NCBI GenBank assembly: GCA_964384675.1
Contig: CAYLNK010000005.1
Location: 1 to 59,529, forward strand
DNA: 59,529 nt
Reading direction: 5' to 3'
Origin: CAYLNK01 sp964384675
GTDB lineage: Bacteria > Acidobacteriota > Thermoanaerobaculia > UBA5066
Both the position numbers and the translations under genes were made by a program. Of the stretch, positions 53,464 to 59,529 are shown in pieces. The notes beneath the pieces are model-generated. The model did not search any database and was not told the DNA's origin. It saw nothing but the letters and a program-made list of their open reading frames with translations. Within the stretch, counting starts at the first letter, position 1. Each line of letters opens with the position of its first letter.

Positions 53464-54740
53464 CCCTTCCTTCCGGCCGGCGCGTTCAACGCCTTGGCCT
53501 CTTCCAGGATCTTCACGCTGGCGCTCGCGCCGACGCGCGTCGCTCCCGCCCGGACCATCTTCACCACGTCGGCGTAGGTGCGAACGCCGCCCGAGGCCTT
53601 CACCCCGAGGCGCTTCGGCGCCACGGTGCGCGCCATCAGCGCGATGTCCTCGGCGGTCGCCCCGCCGGTGGAGAAGCCGGTGGACGTCTTCACGAAGTGG
53701 GCGCCGGCCTTCATGCTCAGCTCGCAGCCGCGGACCTTCTCCTCGTCGTTCAGGAGCGAGGTCTCGAGGATCACCTTGCAGAGGGCCCGGCCGTCGACGC
53801 ACGCCTCCACGACGCCGCGGATGTCCTTCAGGACCAGCGCGTCCTGCTTCCCCTTGAGCGCCCCGACGTTGATCACCATGTCGATCTCGCGGGCTCCCTC
53901 GCGGATGGCGCGCCGCGCCTCGAGGAGCTTGATGTCCGGGGCCTGAGCGCCCAGCGGGAAGCCGACCACGGCGCAGACGCGCACGGCGGTGCCTTGCAGG
54001 AGCTTCCTGGCCTGCGCCACGAAGACCGGGTTGACGCAGACCGAGAAGAAGCCGAAGCGGCGGGCCTCGTCGCAAAGCTTGTCGATGTCGGCCGCCGTCG
54101 ACTCCGGCTTCAGGAGCGTGTGGTCGATGAGCTTCACCAGCTCGTCCGGTCCGATCTGGCGTTCAGGCGCTGCCGCGGACCCCGCGGCAGCCACGCCGCC
54201 CAGGATCTGGCTGACGCGCTCGGCGATCCGCTTGACGTCCTCCGGGGAAAGGTCGGTCGACCCCTGTGCCATTCCAGAAGCTCCCTTCTCCACCTCGCGG
54301 ATCATGCCGACGCGGCGCTGATGGCGCGGCTCGGTGCACGACGTCGAGAGGAAGACGTCGACGATCCGCTTCGCCGTCGCGACGTCCACGTGCCCGGCGC
54401 CGAGCGTCAGTACGTTCGCGTCGTTGTGCTCGCGGGCGTTCTTCGCGAGCGCCTCGGTGTTGCACGTGGCCGCCAGGACGCCGCGCACCTTGTTGGCCGC
54501 CATCGCCGAGCCGATCCCGGCGCCGTCCACCACGATGCCGAACCGCGCCCGGGAGGACGCGACGGCGCGGGCCACCGCCTGGGCGAACTTCGGGTAGTCG
54601 ACCGCCTCCTTGCCGTGGGTCCCGAGGTCCTCCACGTGGTGGCCCAGGGACGCGACGTGCCCCTTCAGGGCCTCCTTGAGCTCGAATCCACCGTGGTCGG
54701 AGCCGACGGCGATCCGGAGAGGTGAAGGAACGGCGCTCAT
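53460..54740 (-). CDS. RpiB-DeoC fusion: ribose-5-phosphate isomerase B-like domain plus deoxyribose-phosphate aldolase
   Basis: 426 aa. Residues 8-140 are RpiB-like (IAVGSDHGGFELKEAL, GTHGKEAVDYPKFAQAVA, GIGSAMAANKVRGVLAATCN), but the catalytic-Cys position in CGTGIG is Asp72 (VVDGAGIG). Residues ~195-420 are DeoC (LIDHTLLKPESTAADI, EIDMVINVGAL with Asp287, HFVKTSTGFSTGGA with Schiff-base Lys351, LGVKASGGVRTY with Lys381). The linker holds an amphipathic helix (SPEDVKRIAERVSQILGG) like an encapsulation peptide. An in-frame ATG (54272) with AAGGGAG 8 nt upstream could also yield DeoC alone. First gene of the microcompartment operon; it would release acetaldehyde inside the shell. Confidence 0.92.
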   Translation of the reverse strand: MSAVPSPLRIAVGSDHGGFELKEALKGHVASLGHHVEDLGTHGKEAVDYPKFAQAVARAVASSRARFGIVVDGAGIGSAMAANKVRGVLAATCNTEALAKNAREHNDANVLTLGAGHVDVATAKRIVDVFLSTSCTEPRHQRRVGMIREVEKGASGMAQGSTDLSPEDVKRIAERVSQILGGVAAAGSAAAPERQIGPDELVKLIDHTLLKPESTAADIDKLCDEARRFGFFSVCVNPVFVAQARKLLQGTAVRVCAVVGFPLGAQAPDIKLLEARRAIREGAREIDMVINVGALKGKQDALVLKDIRGVVEACVDGRALCKVILETSLLNDEEKVRGCELSMKAGAHFVKTSTGFSTGGATAEDIALMARTVAPKRLGVKASGGVRTYADVVKMVRAGATRVGASASVKILEEAKALNAPAGRKG

Positions 54741-54807
54741 GACGGAAGAAGGGCGACTTTAGCAGAACGATACCGGGCCCCGGGGTGGTCCCCCGACCAT
54801 CCCGGGC

Positions 54808-56025
54808 TCAGGCTCCATCCCGCTTCAGCGCACGGCCCAGGAGCCGGGCGAAGCCTCCGCGTCCACGGAGCGCGACGCGGTCCAGCCCGAGCCATCCCGC
54901 CAGGGTCCGGAGCTCCGCGGCCAGCGGACCCACCACGTCCGTCCCGGCGGGGATCCCCACCTCCACGTGCGCCCCGACGACGCGCAGCGCCCGCGCCGGG
55001 CGGTCGGCCTTCAGGTCGACGCGCGCCACCAGCCTGTCGCCGAGGAGGAACGGGAAGACGTACGTCCCCCAGCGGCGCTGCTCGTCGGGCACGAAGATCT
55101 CGAACCGGTACTCGAAGCCGAAGAGGCGCAGGGTGCGCCGCCGGAACCAGACGACCGGGTCGAACGGCGAGAGGAGGGCGGTCGCTTCGACCCGCGGGGG
55201 GAGCGCGCTGTCCGGCCACAGGTACGCGACCTCCCGCCAGCCCGCGACCCGAACGGGCCGGAGCGCGCCGCTTTCCAGCAGCTCCGCCAGCCGCGGCGTC
55301 GCCTCGCGGACCGGCATCCGGTAGTAGTCCGCGAGGTCGTTCGCCGTGGCGACGCCGTGCGCCTTCGCCGCCTTCAGGAGGAGCGCGCGCTGCGCCTCGT
55401 CCCGGCCGACACGCCGCGCCAGGTGCTCCGCCGGCACGACGCGCTCCGCCAGGTCGTAGACCCGTGTGAAGTCGGGCAGGCGGTCGGCGATCGCCAGGTG
55501 GCCCCGCCCGAAGTACGCCTCGAGCACGGCGCGCGGCACGCTCCGGAACCACGATCCGGGGATTCGCCTGGTCCCGCTCTCGGGGGCCGGAAGCTCCCCT
55601 GCCGCGATCGGACCGCGCTCCCGCACCAGCTCGAGGGCGCGCGCCGCGTACGCCGCCTCCTCCACCAGGAGGTCCTCGAAGCCGTACGGCCGCAAGCGGT
55701 GCTCGTCCATCCGGTGCCGGAGGAGCGGCCAGTCCTCGACCGGGACGATCGACGCCTCGTGCGCCCACCTCTCGGTGAAGAGACGGCGCCTGTAGACGAC
55801 GTCGTGAAGCCGGCCGACGTCGTACGGGCCGAGCCGGGAGAAGACGACGTGGCGGTGGGCCGGCGCCACGACGTTGACGAAGTCGAGCTGGAGCAGCCCG
55901 AGGCGGCGGATCACCGCCTCGACGTGGCGCGCGGTGACCGGGCCCTTCGGGCGCGCGACGGCGAAGCCCTGCGCCGCGAGCGCGATCCGCCGCGCCTCGG
56001 GAAGGGAGAGCTCGGGAGCGCTCAT
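54808..56025 (-). CDS. ycaQ: YcaQ-like (AlkZ superfamily) DNA glycosylase with winged helices
   Basis: 405 aa from ATG 56025; the frame is open further upstream as a shadow. The signature LLQLDFVNVVAPAHRHVVFS contains the QxD motif (QLD) that is catalytic in YcaQ/AlkZ, followed by LGPYDVGRLHDVVYRRRLF. The middle (AKAHGVATANDLADYYRMP) is a winged helix, and the C-terminus (FEYRFEIFVPDEQRRWGTYVFPFLLGDRLVARVDLK, here in part as GTYVFPFLLGDRLVARVDLK) matches the family. These enzymes unhook interstrand DNA crosslinks. Length fits the family (~400 aa). Confidence 0.88.
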   Translation of the reverse strand: MSAPELSLPEARRIALAAQGFAVARPKGPVTARHVEAVIRRLGLLQLDFVNVVAPAHRHVVFSRLGPYDVGRLHDVVYRRRLFTERWAHEASIVPVEDWPLLRHRMDEHRLRPYGFEDLLVEEAAYAARALELVRERGPIAAGELPAPESGTRRIPGSWFRSVPRAVLEAYFGRGHLAIADRLPDFTRVYDLAERVVPAEHLARRVGRDEAQRALLLKAAKAHGVATANDLADYYRMPVREATPRLAELLESGALRPVRVAGWREVAYLWPDSALPPRVEATALLSPFDPVVWFRRRTLRLFGFEYRFEIFVPDEQRRWGTYVFPFLLGDRLVARVDLKADRPARALRVVGAHVEVGIPAGTDVVGPLAAELRTLAGWLGLDRVALRGRGGFARLLGRALKRDGA

Positions 56026-56069
56026 CGGGCCGGCGATCTTGGCACGGTCGCGACGACCCGTCCGGTCGA

Positions 56070-56273
56070 TCAGTCGCGCTTCGGGAAGGACCCGCGCGCC
56101 GCGTAGCGGACCACGGCGAGCTTCTTGCCTGGGTCCCCGCGCGGCTCGCGCCGCCGTGCGGCCCGGAGCGTTTGCCGGACCCATTCCGCGAACGACATCT
56201 GATGAGCGCGAGCGATGCGCTCGATGTCGCGGATCTCGGGTTCGTCCAGGAGGACCTGCAGCCGTCGACTCAC
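56070..56273 (-). CDS. Ribbon-helix-helix (CopG/antitoxin-like) protein
   Basis: 67 aa, GTG start. RRLQVLLDEPEIRDIERIA gives the N-terminal beta strand and first helix, and MSFAEWVRQTLRAARRRE the second helix of an RHH DNA-binding domain, followed by a basic tail (GKKLAVVRYAARGSFPKRD). Such proteins are usually antitoxins, but no toxin gene adjoins it. Confidence 0.65.
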   Translation of the reverse strand: MSRRLQVLLDEPEIRDIERIARAHQMSFAEWVRQTLRAARRREPRGDPGKKLAVVRYAARGSFPKRD

Positions 56274-56402
56274 CTGATGAGTATGGTCGGCTCAATCGAG
56301 GAGCCCACGCGACACCTCCAGCTCCCGCCACCGCGCGCGCTCCCTTCATCGACACCGGGAATCCCGTAACCGCCCATGGTCCGCCCCGACCCGGGACGGT
56401 CA

Positions 56403-57521
56403 CTACGGGCGTTGGGAGGGCGCCGCCCCGTCGGGCTCCAGCGACCGAGCCTCGGCGAGGAGGCGCGTCGCCTCGGCGTCGTGGCCGAGGCGCTGCTCGA
56501 GACGGGCGAGCCAGACGAGCGGCTCCGCCAGCCGCGGCGCGCGCTTCCTCGCCAGCTCGAAGCTGCGGCGCGCGCCGACCAGGTCGCGCGCCTCGAGCTC
56601 GAGGCCTCCGAGGAGGAGGAGCGTGTGCGGCGTCACCTTGACCAGGTCCGCCCGCCGCAGGGCGGCGAGCGCGTCCGCGCGGCGCCCTTGCGAGAGGTAG
56701 AGAGCGGCGAGGTCGTGGAGCACGGTCGGCTCGGCGGGCTCGAGGTCCAGGGCCTTCTCGAACGTGCGCCGGGCCCGCGCCTCGTCCCCTGCCTTCATCG
56801 CCGCGACGCCCAGGTTCGCGAGGAGCGAGGTGCTGTCGGGAGAGAGACGCACCGCCAGCTCGAGACCCCGGAGCGCGGCCGCGGTCTCCCCCGCCTGGAG
56901 GGCCGCTACCGCCTGGTTCCCCAGCGCCACGGCCGCCAGCTCGGCATCGTCCAGGAGCCGCACGAGCTGGAGAGCTCCATCCCGCTCCACGTTGAAGTCG
57001 AAGACGCGGTAGCGGCCCCCTTCCGGCATGACGGCCACCACGTGCGAGCTGATCACCACGAAGTCGCCGGCCCGTTCGCTGGTCTTCTCGCGGCGCGCGA
57101 TCGCCGCGACGAGCGGAACGCCGAGGAGCCGTCCCATCGAGATGAAGACGTTCGTGAACGCCACGCAGTTGCCCGCGCGCTTCTCGAACGCGGTCGCGGC
57201 GTCGAAGGTGGTACCGGCCTCGTAGCGGAAAAGGGGCGGGCCGTCCGCACCACCGGTCAGGGTCGCCTGGAGCACGAGCAGACGCTCCTTCGAGGAGCCG
57301 GGTGGCAGCTCGGCGACCGCCCGGCGCATCGCCTCCGACGGTGCCAGCGGGTTCACGGCCTCGGCCTCGTTCACGCCGCGCCGTGCCAGGAGCTGGCTCC
57401 AGCTCGTACGCGGCTGGCCCGAGGCGCATCCGGTCGAGAGGCTCGCGAAGGCGAGGGCGAGGGCGAACGCCGCCACCCATCCGCGGGACGTTCCCCTCCT
57501 GGCAGCGTGAAGTCGGCTCAT
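56403..57521 (-). CDS. Lipoprotein with transglutaminase-like domain and TPR repeats
   Basis: 372 aa from ATG 57521. Lipoprotein signal with lipobox LSTGC. The transglutaminase-like region (residues ~95-195) has the thiol site KRAGNCVAFTNVFISMGRLL, His in FVVISSHVVAVM and Asp in RYRVFDFNVERD. Then at least four TPR units: AVAALQAGETAAALRGLELA, LGVAAMKAGDEARARRTFEK, LAALYLSQGRRADALAALRR and LGGLELEARDLVGARRSFEL. The layout resembles SirB1/transglutaminase-TPR proteins. Outer-membrane-facing scaffold or peptidase-like role; not assigned. Confidence 0.8.
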   Translation of the reverse strand: MSRLHAARRGTSRGWVAAFALALAFASLSTGCASGQPRTSWSQLLARRGVNEAEAVNPLAPSEAMRRAVAELPPGSSKERLLVLQATLTGGADGPPLFRYEAGTTFDAATAFEKRAGNCVAFTNVFISMGRLLGVPLVAAIARREKTSERAGDFVVISSHVVAVMPEGGRYRVFDFNVERDGALQLVRLLDDAELAAVALGNQAVAALQAGETAAALRGLELAVRLSPDSTSLLANLGVAAMKAGDEARARRTFEKALDLEPAEPTVLHDLAALYLSQGRRADALAALRRADLVKVTPHTLLLLGGLELEARDLVGARRSFELARKRAPRLAEPLVWLARLEQRLGHDAEATRLLAEARSLEPDGAAPSQRP

Positions 57522-57600
57522 GGCCTTCGCCGGTCTACGTCGACCCGACGGGAAAAGTTTGAGCCGGCCCGGCGGACGGGTCAAGGCGGGGAGGACGAAA

Positions 57601-57629
57601 GCGCCCGGCGAGCGGACCTCGCCGGGCGC
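57601..57629 (-). terminator. 12-bp hairpin terminator of the secreted beta-protein gene
   Basis: Perfect stem (57601-57612 with 57618-57629) and 5-nt loop. In minus direction it starts 16 nt after the gene stop and is followed by TTTCGTCC, a partial U-run. Confidence 0.7.
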
Positions 57630-57645
57630 GAGGGAGTCGAACGCG

Positions 57646-58230
57646 CTAGTCGAGCGCGACGGTCCACACCACCTTGCCCGCGCTGCTGATCGCGACCAGC
57701 GACCGCGAGACCGTGGGCGGCGTCGCCGTGCTCGTCGAGGCCGTCACCTTCGCGACGACCGCGAGAAGGCCGGTGGGCGTCGCCTTCAGATCGCCCGCCT
57801 CCCCGTCGGTGGCGAGGGTCCACGCGACCGAGCCCGAGGCGAGGTTCAGAGCGACGATCTCGGGAGAGACCGCGGAGGTGGTCGTGGTGGCCGCGATCCC
57901 CGCCACCGAGACGACCGCGAGACCGGAGATGATCTCGACCTCGCGGATGCCGGCGGGAGCCGTCCACGTCCAGGCGGTCGTGCCGGCCGGGCTGATCGCG
58001 GTGAGCGAGTGGGTCGCCGCGGCGGTGGTCGTGGCCGCCGTGCGCCTGGCCACGAGGGCCGTGCCGTCGGGCGCGACGGTGATCTGTCCGGCGCCGACGT
58101 GGTCGGGACCGCCGCCCGGTCCACCGGGACCGCCGGGTCCGCCCGGGCCGTGGCCGGCCTGGGCGAAGGCGGGTGTCGAGATCGCCAGCAGTGCGGCGGC
58201 GAGGGTGAGGGGGCGAAGGAGCTTCGTCAT
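57646..58230 (-). CDS. Secreted beta-rich protein with Gly/Pro-rich linker (partial PQQ-propeller-like)
   Basis: 194 aa from ATG 58230. Signal peptide RPLTLAAALLAISTPAFAQ, then a GPGGPGGPGGPGGG linker. It then has repeated four-strand units such as THSLTAISPAGTTAWTWTAP, EIVALNLASGSVAWTLATDG and SRSLVAISSAGKVVWTVALD. These are the L-x-A-x-(S/D)-x-x-G-x-V-x-W-x blades of PQQ-like propellers; only about three blades are present, so it is short for a full propeller. Function unknown. Confidence 0.65.
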   Translation of the reverse strand: MTKLLRPLTLAAALLAISTPAFAQAGHGPGGPGGPGGPGGGPDHVGAGQITVAPDGTALVARRTAATTTAAATHSLTAISPAGTTAWTWTAPAGIREVEIISGLAVVSVAGIAATTTTSAVSPEIVALNLASGSVAWTLATDGEAGDLKATPTGLLAVVAKVTASTSTATPPTVSRSLVAISSAGKVVWTVALD

Positions 58231-58392
58231 TTCTGGCCTCCGTTCCGGGTTGCCTCGAGGCCGCCCGGTCACGGAAGACAGGTCAAGACGCGTGCCAGAG
58301 GAAGGGGCTCGGTTTCCGGGCTGGCTGGGTCGGGACGACCCGAAAAGCCGGACCTCGGGGGCGCTGCCCGGGTCAGCACGCCCCTCTGGGCG

Positions 58393-59166
58393 TCAGTGAC
58401 CGCCGCGCTTCGATGGCGGATTCCCGGCCGGGGGCTGGCCCGGAGGCCGCTGCCCCGGATCCCCCGGCATCGGTCCGCCCGAGGTCGGGCCGCCCGGCGT
58501 TCCGCGATCTCCGCCGGGACCGCCCGGCCCGCCGCGGCCATCCGGGCCGCCGGCGCCGGCCTCCCGACGTCCCCACGATTTCTCGCTCATCCCGCGGTCG
58601 CGCATCGGGGCCGGCATCGGCGGGGTCCGCGGCCCGAAGGTGCAGTACTCCGAGGCGCGCACCTTCACCGGCGGCATTCCCGTGGCCGTCGGGAGCACCT
58701 CCACCGTTCCCTCGAACACGGCGAGGAGCGTGACGCCGTCCTCCCCGACGTCGAGCCCGTAACGCGTCCCGCGCACGGCGAGGAGCGCGCCAGGAGCCGC
58801 GACGCGGCGTTCCACGGGTGGCCCCTCGGTCAGCGCGTCGAAGATCGCCTTCAGACGTCCCTTCTCCAGCACGAGGAGGACGCCAGGCTCGTCGCCCTGC
58901 AGGCGCGCGCGCGCCGACGACCCGAGCTCGAAGCGAGCGGCTCGCTCCGGGACGGCGATCACCGTGCGCGCCCAGAAGCCGGTCGTCACGACGTCCCCGC
59001 CCGCGGCCGGGTCGCCCGCGGTCACCTTGACCGCCTTCGACTCGTCCCCCGCGGGGAGCCGCATCACCTTGCTCTTCACCTCGTCGAACCGGTAGGCGAG
59101 CGGCGGGGCCGGAGTCTCCGACAGCAGCGCGGCGATCAACGTGACCAGGAGGGTCCGTCCCGTCAT
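58393..59166 (-). CDS. FecR-domain protein with Gly/Pro-rich tail
   Basis: 257 aa from ATG 59166, overlapping the upstream regulator stop (ATGA). Signal-like N-terminus TLLVTLIAALLSETPAPPLA. FecR core: GDVVTTGFWARTVIAVPERA, GSSARARLQGDEPGVLLVLE, KGRLKAI and ALLAVRGTRYGLDVGEDGVT, TLLAVFEGTVEVLP. The last ~70 residues are GGPGGPGG-type low complexity, similar to the linker of the next gene product. FecR domains usually act in anti-sigma or surface-sensor roles; here it is coupled to a sigma-54 activator rather than an ECF gene. Confidence 0.82.
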   Translation of the reverse strand: MTGRTLLVTLIAALLSETPAPPLAYRFDEVKSKVMRLPAGDESKAVKVTAGDPAAGGDVVTTGFWARTVIAVPERAARFELGSSARARLQGDEPGVLLVLEKGRLKAIFDALTEGPPVERRVAAPGALLAVRGTRYGLDVGEDGVTLLAVFEGTVEVLPTATGMPPVKVRASEYCTFGPRTPPMPAPMRDRGMSEKSWGRREAGAGGPDGRGGPGGPGGDRGTPGGPTSGGPMPGDPGQRPPGQPPAGNPPSKRGGH

Positions 59167-59529
59167 GCGTCCTCCCCCTCGGCCGCATCGGGCGAGGGCT
59201 CCGGGCCTCGACTCAACTTCCGCGCCAGCGTCTTCCGTTCGATTCCGAGGACGCGCGCGGCCTCCGACTTGTTCCCCCCCGCGTAGGCGAGGACCGCCAT
59301 CACGTAGCGGCGCTCCGCTTCTTCCAGGGGCAGCGGTGCGGCTCCGGGGACGAGGTCCATGCTCGGCAGTGCCGCGGGCTCGGCGGCGCTCACGACGTCC
59401 GCCGGCGCCGCCTCGGCGCGGCCGAGCAGACGGGCCGCCGCCGCCTCGTCGGAGAGGCCGCCGGTGTCGATGAGGAGGCGCCTCACGACGTGCGCCAGCT
59501 CGCGCACGTTGCCCGGCCACGGATGCGCC
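59163..59529 (-). CDS. Sigma-54-dependent transcriptional activator, C-terminal part (cut by window edge)
   Basis: The frame enters from the right edge, so about 121 residues are present. HPWPGNVRELAHVVRRLLID is the end of the AAA+ sigma-54 activation domain. The C-terminus LAYAGGNKSEAARVLGIERK, then TLARKLSRG, is the Fis-type helix-turn-helix of NtrC-family regulators. Its stop overlaps the FecR start, so the two are coupled. The signal-receiving domain lies outside the window. Confidence 0.9.
   Translation of the reverse strand, partial: AHPWPGNVRELAHVVRRLLIDTGGLSDEAAAARLLGRAEAAPADVVSAAEPAALPSMDLVPGAAPLPLEEAERRYVMAVLAYAGGNKSEAARVLGIERKTLARKLSRGPEPSPDAAEGEDA

Overview
The window is about 59.5 kb of very GC-rich, gene-dense DNA from a diderm (Gram-negative-type) bacterium. 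TolC, RND and membrane-fusion proteins, lipoproteins and an outer-membrane barrel show the two-membrane envelope. Large PAS/GAF hybrid kinases, proteins with repetitive secreted domains, a bacterial microcompartment and bufferin-like genes would fit a soil or sediment lineage such as Acidobacteriota or a delta-proteobacterial/myxobacterial group. No rRNA or marker gene is present, so this placement is inference. No tRNA, rRNA, CRISPR array, insertion sequence or phage gene was recognised.

Layout. 0-3.9 kb: a MacAB/DevABC-type ABC exporter (adaptor tail, permease, ATPase) coupled to a class V aminotransferase. 3.9-11.6 kb: OsmC, then an RND efflux operon (TolC, adaptor, pump, DUF2892 membrane protein, PII-like protein, rhodanese) behind an AT-rich palindromic operator/promoter. 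11.8-16 kb: an M35-like metallopeptidase, a SWIM-SNF2 helicase and a secreted protein. 16.1-21.3 kb: a two-gene histidine kinase/multi-receiver hybrid cassette. 21.3-34.3 kb: four consecutive minus-strand transcription units holding a bufferin-like Cys-rich peptide; glucose dehydrogenase, an NDH-2-like tail, DoxX, a DM13 protein and an outer-membrane protein; GMC oxidoreductase, VOC protein, GH63 glucosidase and Gfo/Idh oxidoreductase; and an S8 protease with an aquaporin. 34.4-37.1 kb: GNAT, a Phd/VapC-type toxin-antitoxin pair and a uridine-kinase-like protein. 37.1-39.2 kb: a bufferin (MNIO) operon of DUF692, DUF2063 and a Cys-rich precursor. 39.4-44.4 kb: methyltransferase, SMP-30 lactonase and cupin, a tandem GlcG/HbpS protein and a DUF1223 protein. 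44.5-49.5 kb: two more PAS kinases. 49.5-54.7 kb: a bacterial microcompartment locus with an RpiB-DeoC fusion and an acylating aldehyde dehydrogenase. 54.8-59.5 kb: YcaQ-like DNA glycosylase, an RHH protein, a TPR/transglutaminase lipoprotein, a secreted beta protein, a FecR protein and the end of a sigma-54 activator.

The most striking signal is a promoter-like element, GAAAC-N15/16-GCATC, present seven times. It lies upstream of both bufferin-like units, the DoxX/DM13/glucose dehydrogenase unit, the GMC/GH63 unit, the protease/aquaporin unit, the cupin/SMP-30 unit and, divergently, the GlcG-like gene. It has the architecture of an ECF sigma-factor promoter. It would join genes spread over about 22 kb into one envelope-stress or metal/redox regulon. 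No ECF sigma gene lies in the window. The second theme is the microcompartment: the RpiB-DeoC fusion would make acetaldehyde from deoxyribose 5-phosphate inside the shell, and the aldehyde dehydrogenase would convert it to acetyl-CoA.
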